DNA of 64,000 nucleotides. It comes from Alphaproteobacteria bacterium 46_93_T64 (GTDB lineage Bacteria; Pseudomonadota; Alphaproteobacteria; Sneathiellales; Sneathiellaceae). Numbering within the stretch: the stretch's first letter is position 1; each line of letters opens with the position of its first letter. This document shows, piece by piece, positions 47,025 to 56,401 of this stretch. The notes below the pieces were generated by a model. That model made no database searches, had not been told where the DNA came from, and was given only the letters and a program-made list of their open reading frames with translations. The stretch lies in NCBI GenBank assembly GCA_002163135.1, contig MAAN01000017.1, positions 107,297-171,296 of the forward strand, written 5' to 3'. The translations under genes were made by a program, and so were the position numbers.

Positions 47025-49154
47025 ATGACGTTTCTAACAGCAGATCCAGAAGATGCAAGTCTTAACAATTGGGGACGGAACACCCAATATGCGGCGTGCC
47101 TTTCACCACTATTAGATGCTCTTGGCTGGCGCGGAGACGCCTCGCAAGTTGTTGAAGCCATGCCCCACTTTAAAGAAACCATGGATCTTTTGGACCTAAG
47201 AAGTGCTCTTGCCAATCTGCACTATGAAAGCTCAGCTGAAGCAGCAACGTTGAAATCAATAGATCCAAGGCTTTTTCCATGCCTTTTTGACCCAGATGAT
47301 GGGGCGGTAAAAATTCTGGTTTCATCAAAACGAGACGGCGTTTTTGTTTATGACGCGGAACAACAACAATACTGTGTCATTGACGACAAATCGACCCTAG
47401 CTGAGAAAGGGACAGTCTTCTTTTTCAGCCCACTTCCAAAAGAGAAAATTGGCCAATGGAATTCCAGCGCAAACTGGTTCCGTGCTGTTTTCAAGAGATT
47501 TGCACCTCTGACCCGGCAAATCATGATCATTACTTTTTTCCTAAATATATTAGCATTGGCAACACCCTTGTTCATCATGTCAGTCTACGACATGGTTATT
47601 GGCGCCAAATCAACAGAAACACTGAAATATCTACTTATAGGTGTCGGAATTGCGTTGGGAAGCGATATTCTACTACGACTAATTCGCGGAAAAATGCTGT
47701 CCCACATAGGAGCACGGCTTGACTATATAATCGGAACAACTGCTCTACAAAAAATTCTCTCACTTCCTGTGTCGCAAACGGAGAGAAGCTCTCTTGGCTC
47801 CAAAATTGCGCGTTTCCGGGAGTTTGATATGATCCGGGAATTCTTCATTGGCCCAATGGCCATGGCCCTTCTTGAAATGCCTTTTGTCTTTGTTTTTCTA
47901 ATTGCAGTCGGGTTAATCGGCGGGCCCCTTGTGCTGATCCCTATCGTAATGTTGGTTTTGTATGTCATCACAGCGTTAATCATATTGCCCATCATACAAA
48001 AACACACTGCGGATGATCTTACGCATTCGGCTTCTAAAGGAACATTTGTTACTGAGTGTTTTAATAATATGCGCACGATCAAACATCTGGGCGCTGAAGA
48101 AATCTGGTTGGAACGTTTTAGAGATATTTCTGCCGGCAATGCCATGGCAGGAATAAAAAATAATATGATCGGAGCGGTCGCACAGACCTTCGCTCATGTC
48201 GTTATGATCGTTTCTGGAATATTGACACTGACATTTGGGATCTCTCGGGTCTTCAACGAAGATATGACCGTAGGAGCTCTCGTCGCGACCATGGCTCTTG
48301 TATGGCGACTTCTGTCACCGACACAGGCCGTATTCCTCGCGCTTACTAAATTAAATCAAATCGGAGTTAGCATTAATCGCCTCAACCAGCTGTTCAGCCT
48401 GACAAGTGAAAGTAACCCCTATGCATCGTCAAAACTGAAAGAGTTTAAAGGACATATTGCGTTTTCACGGGTAAGTTTCCGCTACTCTGCAGAGCAAGAT
48501 CCTGTTGTCATGGGATTGGATTTACAAATCGCTCCAGGTGAAGTTGTCGCATTTGCCGGCGCTAATAGCTCTGGAAAATCCACAATAATCAAATTGCTAG
48601 CAGGTCTTTATCAGCCTCAAGTCGGTAGAATATCTGTGGATGGTGTGGATATTCGTCAAATTGACCCCTTGGAATTGCGAAAATCTATCGGATACATGCC
48701 GCAAATTAGTGAACTCTTCCATGGCACTATTCGTCAGAACCTGCTTTTGGCGAAAAGCATCGCCAGCGAAGCACAAATTGTGGAGGCTTGTGAGTGGGCA
48801 AACCTGATGGATGACATCAACAAGTTGCCGAAGAAACTTGACACCAGAATAGGCGACCAGACACTCCTACAACTGCCCGCAGGGTTCCAGCAACGCCTCA
48901 ATATGGCGCGCGCCTTCTTGTCAAACGCCAAGATCATGATCTTTGATGAACCTGGCAACACTTTGGATGAAGAGAGTGATCAGGCATTTTTGGATGCCGT
49001 GGAAAAAATGCGCGGTAAAGCAACAGTGTTAATCATTACCCATCGGCCTAGCCACATGCGCGTTGCCGACCGTGTCGTATTAATGAACCGGGGAATTATA
49101 CAAACAGTTGGTCCCGCGGCCTCCGTAATCCCGCTTATCTTTGAAGGTGCATAA
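47025..49154 (+). CDS. Type I secretion ABC protein 2 (C39-like N-terminus)
   Basis: Half-transporter of 709 residues. Residues 1-125 resemble the C39-peptidase-like domain of LssB/LapB-type exporters, but the catalytic histidine region reads GVFVYDAEQQQYCVID, so peptidase activity is unlikely and a substrate-docking role fits. The membrane domain follows, then an ATPase with Walker A GANSSGKST (512-520), Walker B IMIFDEPGNTLD and an intact H-loop His673 (ITHRPS). Its signature is altered to LPAGF. It overlaps the HlyD-type gene by one base. Confidence 0.88.
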   Translation: MTFLTADPEDASLNNWGRNTQYAACLSPLLDALGWRGDASQVVEAMPHFKETMDLLDLRSALANLHYESSAEAATLKSIDPRLFPCLFDPDDGAVKILVSSKRDGVFVYDAEQQQYCVIDDKSTLAEKGTVFFFSPLPKEKIGQWNSSANWFRAVFKRFAPLTRQIMIITFFLNILALATPLFIMSVYDMVIGAKSTETLKYLLIGVGIALGSDILLRLIRGKMLSHIGARLDYIIGTTALQKILSLPVSQTERSSLGSKIARFREFDMIREFFIGPMAMALLEMPFVFVFLIAVGLIGGPLVLIPIVMLVLYVITALIILPIIQKHTADDLTHSASKGTFVTECFNNMRTIKHLGAEEIWLERFRDISAGNAMAGIKNNMIGAVAQTFAHVVMIVSGILTLTFGISRVFNEDMTVGALVATMALVWRLLSPTQAVFLALTKLNQIGVSINRLNQLFSLTSESNPYASSKLKEFKGHIAFSRVSFRYSAEQDPVVMGLDLQIAPGEVVAFAGANSSGKSTIIKLLAGLYQPQVGRISVDGVDIRQIDPLELRKSIGYMPQISELFHGTIRQNLLLAKSIASEAQIVEACEWANLMDDINKLPKKLDTRIGDQTLLQLPAGFQQRLNMARAFLSNAKIMIFDEPGNTLDEESDQAFLDAVEKMRGKATVLIITHRPSHMRVADRVVLMNRGIIQTVGPAASVIPLIFEGA

Positions 49155-50533
49155 TGGTAAAGCCACTAAAGTTTCTTGCCATCGATCAGGACAAATTTTC
49201 TGATAATCCGAAAGTACTGGAAAAAGGAAAACCAGAGAGCACTCGGCTTGGCCAGTCAATTATGCTTGAGGAAGGGGGACCGTCTTCATTACTTCGTACT
49301 GCTATCCTTTTCAGTTTTGTAACCTTACTGGCGTTCGTCGTATGGGCTCAATATGCTGAAATTGATGAGGTATCGGTAGCATCTGGAGAGGTTATACCTT
49401 CCGGAGCCGTTCAAAACATTCAGCACATCGATGGCGGAACAATCACCGAAATAGCGATTTCTGAAGGCGAAATTGTTAAAAAAGGGCAGATCCTTATAAG
49501 GCTTGACCCAACGATCATTCGCGGAGAACTGCAACAACTAGAAACCCAAAAAGTTATCTGGGACTTAAAGAGCAAACGTCTTTATGCATTTGCAGAGAAT
49601 AAAAAAACACTGAATGCAGATCAAGTGTCCGGATACGTTGGCCTTGTTAAAGAGCAGAAAAACTTACTCCTGATACAGCAACTAGACTTGCGAAACCAAC
49701 AGTCCGTTCTGCAAACGCAAATTGACCAACGGCGTTCTGAACTAGCTCTTCTGAAGGATCAAATTCTAATCTTAGGGGGCCAGATAGAACCTCTGAGAGA
49801 ACAAATGAAAATCCGAGAAGGGTTGCTCAAGAGTAATACGCTAAGTCGTTTCGATTATTTGAACAGCCAACGTCAATACTTGCAGGAGAAAGGAAATCTG
49901 GACGAGTTGGTCCTCAAACAAAAATCAGCAAAGCAGGCTATTAAAGAAGCCGAGGGAAGATTAGCGGAACTCAATGGCAGAATAAAGCGTGAAGCACTGG
50001 ATGAAATGGCATCCGCAAATGCAGAAGTCTTGAAAATCAACGAAAACGTTAAAAGGCTGAAGAGTGCACTTGGACGACTAAACATCATTTCGCCTGTAGA
50101 CGGCGTCATTCAAGGGATGGATGTAAATTCGGTTGGGACTGTCATCAAACCTGGTAATCCGATCCTGTCCGTCGTTCCAATCGATCAAGAACTAATCGTG
50201 GAAACACGCATTCGACCGGAAGATATTGGGTTCCTACAATTAGGGCAACAAGCGACTGTCAAATTTACCACCTATAATTATTCTCGTTATGGCTCTGTAG
50301 AAGGCTCTCTTACGCACATATCTGCTACAACCTTCGAAGATGAAAAAGGGGAAAATTTTTACAAAGGAAAAGTCGCCCTGTCACAGATATTTGTTGGTAA
50401 AGATCCCGAACGAAACCTGATTTTGCCGGGCATGACGGCGACTGCAGATATACATTCAGGTAAAAAGACGTTGTTAGATTATCTGCTAAAACCAATCCAC
50501 ACGACCCTAACTCAATCGTTCAGGGAACGTTGA
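49154..50533 (+). CDS. HlyD-family periplasmic adaptor of type I secretion
   Basis: Membrane-fusion protein of 459 residues. A cytoplasmic N-terminus and one span (about 46-66) are followed by a lipoyl-like region (VIPSGAVQNIQHIDGGTITEI), a long coiled coil (about 130-300) and the second lipoyl/beta-barrel part (IISPVDGVIQGMDVNSVGTVIKPG at about 312-335; VETRIRPEDIGFLQLGQ). It links the two ABC proteins to a TolC-like outer-membrane channel, which is not encoded here. Start overlaps the stop of the second ABC gene (TAATG). Confidence 0.92.
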   Translation: MVKPLKFLAIDQDKFSDNPKVLEKGKPESTRLGQSIMLEEGGPSSLLRTAILFSFVTLLAFVVWAQYAEIDEVSVASGEVIPSGAVQNIQHIDGGTITEIAISEGEIVKKGQILIRLDPTIIRGELQQLETQKVIWDLKSKRLYAFAENKKTLNADQVSGYVGLVKEQKNLLLIQQLDLRNQQSVLQTQIDQRRSELALLKDQILILGGQIEPLREQMKIREGLLKSNTLSRFDYLNSQRQYLQEKGNLDELVLKQKSAKQAIKEAEGRLAELNGRIKREALDEMASANAEVLKINENVKRLKSALGRLNIISPVDGVIQGMDVNSVGTVIKPGNPILSVVPIDQELIVETRIRPEDIGFLQLGQQATVKFTTYNYSRYGSVEGSLTHISATTFEDEKGENFYKGKVALSQIFVGKDPERNLILPGMTATADIHSGKKTLLDYLLKPIHTTLTQSFRER

Positions 50534-50582
50534 TTTTCACAGCAAGTAAAGCTGCTCGTTAAGGCCTATCAAAAAACATGAA

Positions 50583-50627
50583 GCAATATGGCTACTTATC
50601 CAGTTTGACGGAATTTAGTCATATTGC
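50583..50627. repeat. Inverted repeat between convergent genes
   Basis: GCAATATG (50583-50590) and CATATTGC (50620-50627) flank 29 bases between the HlyD-type gene and the convergent HD-GYP gene. Possible weak bidirectional terminator; the loop is long. Confidence 0.3.
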
Positions 50628-50632
50628 GTAAC

Positions 50633-52201
50633 CTACAGAACAGGTTTCCCTTCTTTAAATTGTACGCAAATTTGTTCAATCTTATCCATATTTGCAATCA
50701 CCATATCTACAAGTTGCGGTTCAAACTGCTGTCCGCGTTCTTCTTGCATAAGGGCCATAATTCTTTCGAGTGGCCATGCTTTTTTATAGCAACGATCATT
50801 CCCAAGAGCGTCAAAAACATCAGCGATTGCTGTTATGCGGCCATATATATGAATATCTTCTCCCGACTTGTTATACGGGTAGCCGCCTCCAACCCACCGC
50901 TCATGATGATCTCGAGCTATTACAGCCGAAGCTTTCAAAATGCGTCTGTTTGAAGACTTCAACATATCATAGCCCAGCATGGCGTGAGATTTCATAATTT
51001 CCCACTCTTCTGGCGTATGTTTACCGGGTTTGTTAAGGATAGCATCTGGTATACCAATTTTTCCGACATCATGTAGTGGAGAGGCCAGTCGGACAATTTC
51101 AGCTGTTTCTTCGTCAAACCCATAAGCAAGCGCAAGTATTTTGCTAATTTCTGCGACGCGTTTCACATGATTTCCTGTTTCCCGAGATCTCGTTTCCACC
51201 GCCTCACCAAGCATATAAACAATTTCTCGTTGAGTTTCTTCAACCTCCTGATGCAGGTCTATATTTTCATAAGCGATCGCAATGTTTTTCAAAAACAATT
51301 CCATCAACGATTGGTCAAGCTCATTCAAGGGTCGCAAGCCCGTCAAATATAAAATATTGAAAGAGCCATGTGGGCTGCTAAAAAAGCCAATAAAGCGATC
51401 ATCTCGATAGTAACTTTGTCCTGTACTTATCGCTTTTCCAATGTCGTTAAGGATTTCCTTTTCAAGAGCAGTATTGGCATCTGCCCCGACCAAGGGTCCA
51501 TATTCACCTGTGGCAGCCATCACTTTAAGCGCCTCGCCGTCTTTACTAAGTGCCAAGCCATCTGTTTTCATGTATGCCGCTTCGCTATCTAGATGCAACA
51601 GAGATGTCATTTGACTCAAAACACCTTCAGTAAAGGCCCGAATGCTTTTTAGAGCCAAAATATCAGCCGAACTTTTGATTACGCGCTCTAACCCTAGTTT
51701 ATTTGCCTCCAGAGCGATGACATCGCGATAAGAACGCAAAGAAGCATACATAAGCGTAAAGAGTTTTTGCGAGGTCAGTTCTGTTTTTTCTTTATAATCA
51801 TTAATATCATACTTTTGAATTACTTCGCGTTCTGGCGCCTGCCCTGGCTGCCCCGTTCTCAGTATAATTCTTGATAATTTGTTACCAGCATCTTCTCGAA
51901 TAAACTTCGCTAAATCCAATCCAGCGTGTTCATTCTCCATAACAACATCCAATAGGAGAATTGCCGTATCAGGATGAGCCAATATTAACTCCCTGCCCTC
52001 ACTTGCTGTATATGCGTGGAGAAATTCCAAATCCTTATCATCAAATACAAAACCATCCAGTGCCAGAGTAGTCACCTTGTGAATTGAAGCTTCATCATCC
52101 ACAATTATGATCTTCCAACTTCCCCTAAGTGTACTTTCCGCGACTTTTTCAACATCACTTTCATCATCAGTGAACATAAGATCGTCATCATTCTCGATCA
52201 T
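50633..52201 (-). CDS. Response regulator with HD-GYP c-di-GMP phosphodiesterase
   Basis: Protein of 522 residues: receiver (about 30-155; IIVDDEASIHKVT, phospho-Asp in ILLLDVVMENEHAG), a DUF3369-type middle domain (about 175-310) and HD-GYP (about 320-500). The phosphodiesterase residues are intact: SPLHDVGKIGIPDAILNKPG, MKSHAMLGYDML and HHERWVGGGYP. It should hydrolyse cyclic di-GMP under phosphorylation control. Its start overlaps the stop of the sensor kinase by four bases (ATGA), so they are a coupled two-component pair. Confidence 0.92.
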   Translation of the reverse strand: MIENDDDLMFTDDESDVEKVAESTLRGSWKIIIVDDEASIHKVTTLALDGFVFDDKDLEFLHAYTASEGRELILAHPDTAILLLDVVMENEHAGLDLAKFIREDAGNKLSRIILRTGQPGQAPEREVIQKYDINDYKEKTELTSQKLFTLMYASLRSYRDVIALEANKLGLERVIKSSADILALKSIRAFTEGVLSQMTSLLHLDSEAAYMKTDGLALSKDGEALKVMAATGEYGPLVGADANTALEKEILNDIGKAISTGQSYYRDDRFIGFFSSPHGSFNILYLTGLRPLNELDQSLMELFLKNIAIAYENIDLHQEVEETQREIVYMLGEAVETRSRETGNHVKRVAEISKILALAYGFDEETAEIVRLASPLHDVGKIGIPDAILNKPGKHTPEEWEIMKSHAMLGYDMLKSSNRRILKASAVIARDHHERWVGGGYPYNKSGEDIHIYGRITAIADVFDALGNDRCYKKAWPLERIMALMQEERGQQFEPQLVDMVIANMDKIEQICVQFKEGKPVL

Positions 52202-54210
52202 TGCTGATTTTCCTTTTTCAGGGGAAAGGTAAAATTGAATGTCGTCCCTTTTCCCATAACACTGCTACATTTTACGCTCCCACCCAGCGTTTGCGTTGTT
52301 TGATTGTACAGAATATGCATCCCTAAACCACTGCCCCCGGTTCCACGTTTAGTCGTAAAAAACGGGTCAAACACCTTATTAACTGTATGTTCTTTCATGC
52401 CTCTTCCATCATCTGAATATGTTAGTTCGACATTATCCTCCTTAGCCTCTGCATGAATGTGAATGCAGCCCTCATCATTTGGCTCATAGGCATGTATCAG
52501 AGAATTCATCACTAGATTTGTCAGTATTTGCGCAAACGTTCCAGGCAAGCTTTCGATATCAAGATCCCGGTCACCGTCCACAATTACTTTTATTTTTGTC
52601 TGTTTTAACTTCGGATGCAGGCTGATCAGTACTTCATCCAAATATTCGAGCAAGTTGAATAGTCTCGGGGCTTCGCTGGACTGATCAACAGCCACCTGCT
52701 TAAAGCTTTTGATTAGATCTGACGCTCGCTGAAGATTGGTTGAAAGAATATCAGTTGATTGTGTCGCTGTTTCGATGAAATTCTTGAAATCCCCTTTTTT
52801 CAGTGTCCCATCATCAAACATATGTTTAACAACAATGGTTTTTTCTTGCAGATGAGAAGCTGCGGTTACTCCGACCCCGATTGGTGTGTTTATTTCATGC
52901 GCCACGCCAGCAACTAGCCCCCCCAGTGAGGCCATTTTTTCAGATTGTACAAGCTCGTCTTGAGTTAATTGCAAAGTCTCAAGAGTATCGTGGAGTTTTC
53001 GCTCTGCTTCTTTTCTTTTAGTGATGTCGCGAACGATACCTGTATAAAAGTGGGCATTCTTATTTTTCAACTCACTAATGGCTATCTCCATTAGGAATTC
53101 TTCCCCATTTTTGCGTTTAGCGACCACCTCTCGCCCACCGATGCCTATGATTTTAGACTCAGCACCATTTAGATAGTTCAACATATAGCCCTCATGCCGA
53201 TCTGCCGTCTCCGCTGGCATCAACATCCCGACACTTTTACCTAGGACTTCTTGTTCTTTATATCCAAATATTTTTTCTGCTGCTGGATTGTAGTTCAAAA
53301 TATTACCTTCAGGGTCTGCTGTAATTATCCCTTCAATTGCGCTATTCAACACAAGTGTGATGTGCTCTTCTGCAGATTGACGCTCACGCACTTCTTTCAC
53401 AAGATCCCGTGTGCGCTCAAGAACGACCTCCTCCAAATGCTCTCGTTGATGAAAAAGCTCTGCTTCACGCCTATTAACCGTATCTGCCAATGAATTCATA
53501 GAAGCGGCCAAAACTCCAAGTTCGTCAGGTCGATCCTCTGTGATACGAAGATCTTTTTGACCAGTTCGGTACCCCTCTGCAATATCAACCATATTTTGAA
53601 GAGATCTCGCAGGTCCTCGTGATACTATATAGGTCACGAAGGCGCTAAGAGTTATGCCAACGAAAAAAAAGAAAAAACCGTCATTTTCCATAGCTTGGAG
53701 ATTGTGAATTATTGAGGCTCGGGATAACCCTACTCTTGCCCATCCAACATGCCTATCTTGCAGCATTATGGGAGCGGCAACATCTAAGACATGATCTGTA
53801 TGCCTAAGGACTTGCAAAACAGGGGGGGATTTCATCAGAGATTTCAAAATTCCATCGGCAACGAATGTACCGATCGCACCACTATCGTTATGCGCAAGAA
53901 TTTCTCCTGTGGGTGATGTAACCATCGCATACTTTAAATCAGGAAAATTAGAATGTGCATTTACAACTGCACCTAATGCTTGATTCTCACTAAACTCAAT
54001 CCACCTGCTACTACTTAGAGCGAGTTCTGTTGCGAGCCCCTGGACTTGAGCCATACTGGTCTCATCCAATAAAATCTGCTGGCGCAGAGTATGGCCGTAT
54101 TCAAACAAGATAATTAGGATTGATTGAAAAACAACAATTCCGATCAATATCCGGTTCCGCAATGATGTTGTCCAAAAAGAGGTAATTTTGCTAAATAGAG
54201 ACATCATCAA
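52198..54210 (-). CDS. Membrane PAS sensor kinase paired with HD-GYP regulator
   Basis: Kinase of 670 residues. Span about 18-38, periplasmic sensor about 39-165, second span about 168-188 (FFFFFVGITLSAFVTYIVS), HAMP about 190-250, PAS about 285-400 (SAIEGIITADPEGNILNYN; GIVRDITKRKEAE), then the core with GVAHEINTP, His438 and FFTTKRGTGGSGLGM. This H-box differs from the AHDFNN type of the other kinases in the window. It is the first gene of the pair with the HD-GYP response regulator, so it should signal to c-di-GMP breakdown. The periplasmic ligand is unknown. Confidence 0.9.
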   Translation of the reverse strand: MMMSLFSKITSFWTTSLRNRILIGIVVFQSILIILFEYGHTLRQQILLDETSMAQVQGLATELALSSSRWIEFSENQALGAVVNAHSNFPDLKYAMVTSPTGEILAHNDSGAIGTFVADGILKSLMKSPPVLQVLRHTDHVLDVAAPIMLQDRHVGWARVGLSRASIIHNLQAMENDGFFFFFVGITLSAFVTYIVSRGPARSLQNMVDIAEGYRTGQKDLRITEDRPDELGVLAASMNSLADTVNRREAELFHQREHLEEVVLERTRDLVKEVRERQSAEEHITLVLNSAIEGIITADPEGNILNYNPAAEKIFGYKEQEVLGKSVGMLMPAETADRHEGYMLNYLNGAESKIIGIGGREVVAKRKNGEEFLMEIAISELKNKNAHFYTGIVRDITKRKEAERKLHDTLETLQLTQDELVQSEKMASLGGLVAGVAHEINTPIGVGVTAASHLQEKTIVVKHMFDDGTLKKGDFKNFIETATQSTDILSTNLQRASDLIKSFKQVAVDQSSEAPRLFNLLEYLDEVLISLHPKLKQTKIKVIVDGDRDLDIESLPGTFAQILTNLVMNSLIHAYEPNDEGCIHIHAEAKEDNVELTYSDDGRGMKEHTVNKVFDPFFTTKRGTGGSGLGMHILYNQTTQTLGGSVKCSSVMGKGTTFNFTFPLKKENQQ

Positions 54211-54523
54211 CTCGCGAGCTTTGGGACATATCTCATGTGCTCCTTCAAACCCTTATTGCATATTGTAAGAGTGTTACTCTACGCAGTTTGTTTCTCAGCT
54301 TCGCGAGCGATCACACAAACCAATTTCATGCTAGTAGGGTGATCTTAATATTCAGTAAAGCAATCACTAATACTAAAACTTGTATAATTTTGTTATTTGG
54401 CATTAGACAAGAAGAAACGCCCAAGCTCATTCACTTTATCCTTCCCAATAAATAGACTAGAATGCTTGAACTGCGCTGAGCAATTGTCTCGGTATTTTTC
54501 CATTATGACCAAGGACACTCTGT
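54211..54523. other. Divergent gap, no gene seen
   Basis: About 310 bases between the sensor kinase start and ridA. No convincing coding frame or hairpin seen; presumably both promoters. AAGGAC near 54510 is the ridA ribosome site. Confidence 0.55.
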
Positions 54524-54871
54524 ATGTCGGATATAACACGTTTAAAAGTTGGGCCAAGAATGAGCCAAGCAGTCACTTACAACGGCACTATATGGCTAGC
54601 CGGTCAAGTGGGTGCCGCTGGAAAGAGCATTACCGAACAGACAACCAGCATATTGTCTCAGGTTGACGCCCTGTTGGAAGAAGCGGGTTCCAATAAGTCC
54701 AAAATTCTACAGGCAACTATCTGGCTTTCATCCATGGATGATTTCGCTGAAATGAACGCCGTATGGGACAATTGGGTGGACCCTGCCAATACACCTGCCC
54801 GCGCATGCGGGGAAGCACGCCTCGCGACACCTGATTTTAACGTTGAAATCATGATTATCGCTGCGGCATAA
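54524..54871 (+). CDS. ridA: RidA-family enamine/imine deaminase
   Basis: Trimeric small protein of 115 residues that hydrolyses reactive enamines and imines from PLP enzymes. The conserved arginine lies in PARACGEARLATPDFNVEIMIIA and WLAGQVG near residue 25 is typical. AAGGAC precedes the ATG. Variants in this family outside the archetype may lack deaminase activity; here the key arginine is kept. A shared hairpin separates it from the convergent DUF1330 gene. Confidence 0.88.
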   Translation: MSDITRLKVGPRMSQAVTYNGTIWLAGQVGAAGKSITEQTTSILSQVDALLEEAGSNKSKILQATIWLSSMDDFAEMNAVWDNWVDPANTPARACGEARLATPDFNVEIMIIAAA

Positions 54872-54878
54872 TAAAAAC

Positions 54879-54905
54879 GCCCCTGTTCACACCTGAGACA
54901 GGGGC
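54879..54905. terminator. Bidirectional terminator between ridA and the DUF1330 gene
   Basis: 8-bp stem GCCCCTGT (54879-54886) / ACAGGGGC (54898-54905) with an 11-base loop; AAAAA on the left gives the T tract for the minus strand. Confidence 0.7.
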
Positions 54906-54922
54906 ATTCCTAACAAAATTAG

Positions 54923-55213
54923 TTAGACGCCCTCTACAATCACAATATCGGCGATGCCAGCGTCTTTGCGATGTTTCTTAGCTGCTTGATATTCATCAGA
55001 GTTATAGCAAGCCAACGCATCTGCCATAGTATCAAACTCAATTACCACATTACGTGCATGCCCGGATCCTTCCATCTGCTGGTAGGCACCGCCTCTTGCA
55101 AGTATTCGAGCCTTGTATTTTGAAAATGCGATGGGGGCACCGTCAGCATATAGTTTGTATTGTTCAGCATCAGTGACAGTCACGTGCGCGATCCAGTAAG
55201 CCTTTGGCATCAT
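54923..55213 (-). CDS. DUF1330 small protein
   Basis: Protein of 96 residues with the ferredoxin-like dimeric barrel pattern of DUF1330: KAYWIAHVTVTDAEQYKLY, the glycine-rich ILARGGAYQQMEG and NVVIEFDTMADALACYNSDEYQ. The family is common in proteobacteria and of unknown function. Single gene, convergent with ridA across a shared terminator. Confidence 0.85.
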   Translation of the reverse strand: MMPKAYWIAHVTVTDAEQYKLYADGAPIAFSKYKARILARGGAYQQMEGSGHARNVVIEFDTMADALACYNSDEYQAAKKHRKDAGIADIVIVEGV

Positions 55214-55383
55214 TAGTCCTTATTATTGTTTCACTTAAATTTTTTCTATTCTCACATTATCCGGATTAATTAAAAAGCCAAATATGGCATTGCAAGAAAT
55301 ATGCGTCTTCAGGCACTTGCCTGATACCATCATTCAACCCTATTGTGGCACAAAAGCAATCCTCTTTGGAAAGTTAGCCAACA

Positions 55384-56247
55384 ATGAAATATCCTCCACA
55401 GAACAAAGCCCCAAAAGATGCAAAAGCCAGAAAAGATGCGCAACCCGTTATCTGCTATCCCATAGACACACTGCCGCGTCCAGACATGGGGACCTATACA
55501 AAAGCCCGCGAGAACTTGATTCTAATAGACCAAGTCCAAATTCCTCCAAGAGACGCTAGGTGCTTTAAGGTACCTGCAGGGCATTTCTTTCGCATTTCAT
55601 GTCCTGATGGGCCCCAAGTTGGTGACTTGAACCTGTGGAATGCAAATAACATTAGTGAACGATTTTTCAGCGGAAAAACCCGCGCTCTCCACGGAACGCA
55701 TGTTAGCACTGGCGATCAGCTATGGAGCAACCTTCCCTATATGCGTCCCATGGCAACAATCACTCACGACACTTTGGATTGGTATGGATGGGACGATTTT
55801 GGCGGAAGTGTTCACGATGTAATTGGCACCAGATGTGATCCATACACCAACAATGTTTTGGGTGGAAATGACTATCATTACTGTTGTCATTCGAATCTGA
55901 CACGTGCGCTGGCCAGTACTCAGAAGTTGGATTTACCCAAGACTGAAACTTTTGTACATGATGTATTGAATGTCTTTATGTGTACCGGCTTCACACACGA
56001 CACTCATCAATATTTCATGAAAGCTAGTCCTGTAAGGCAAGGTGATTATATTGAGTTTTTTGCAGAAATAGATTTGCTCGGCGCTTTGTCGGCATGCCCA
56101 GGTGGCGATTGTGGTAGCAGCCACTCAAGCGAAGATGCAGCGTGTTTCCCTCTAAATATTGAGATCTATAAATCAGTTGGCCAATCCCTTGTTAATTGGA
56201 ACTCTCCGGCACCTTCCAGCTACTCAGGTTCTCACGGGATGGGATAA
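55384..56247 (+). CDS. DUF1989 protein (urea carboxylase-associated family)
   Basis: Protein of 287 residues. The core includes GHFFRISCPDGPQVGDLNLWN, GNDYHYCCHSNLTRAL and CPGGDCGSSHSSEDA, with several conserved cysteines and a histidine suited to metal binding. DUF1989 proteins usually sit beside urea carboxylase or allophanate hydrolase genes; none is present here. A nitrogen-related role is possible. GGAAAG precedes the ATG. Single gene between the DUF1330 gene (divergent) and the chemoreceptor. Confidence 0.82.
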   Translation: MKYPPQNKAPKDAKARKDAQPVICYPIDTLPRPDMGTYTKARENLILIDQVQIPPRDARCFKVPAGHFFRISCPDGPQVGDLNLWNANNISERFFSGKTRALHGTHVSTGDQLWSNLPYMRPMATITHDTLDWYGWDDFGGSVHDVIGTRCDPYTNNVLGGNDYHYCCHSNLTRALASTQKLDLPKTETFVHDVLNVFMCTGFTHDTHQYFMKASPVRQGDYIEFFAEIDLLGALSACPGGDCGSSHSSEDAACFPLNIEIYKSVGQSLVNWNSPAPSSYSGSHGMG

Positions 56248-56401
56248 ATCATCGTATGTTTATGAGTGTTCCTAACACTCCTGAGCGAACATACAAATGC
56301 GTAGGGATAACTTTTTCTCCATAAGAATAGTCCATTAAAGAATTTCTTAACTGTGTCCCCGTATCTTGACCACAAATCGTAGTTTTGTGTGAGGGGGCCG
56401 T

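Noticed and set aside
47025..47400. Active C39 peptidase domain for a bacteriocin-type leader
   Set aside because: The expected catalytic histidine region lacks His and no double-glycine leader peptide is encoded nearby.
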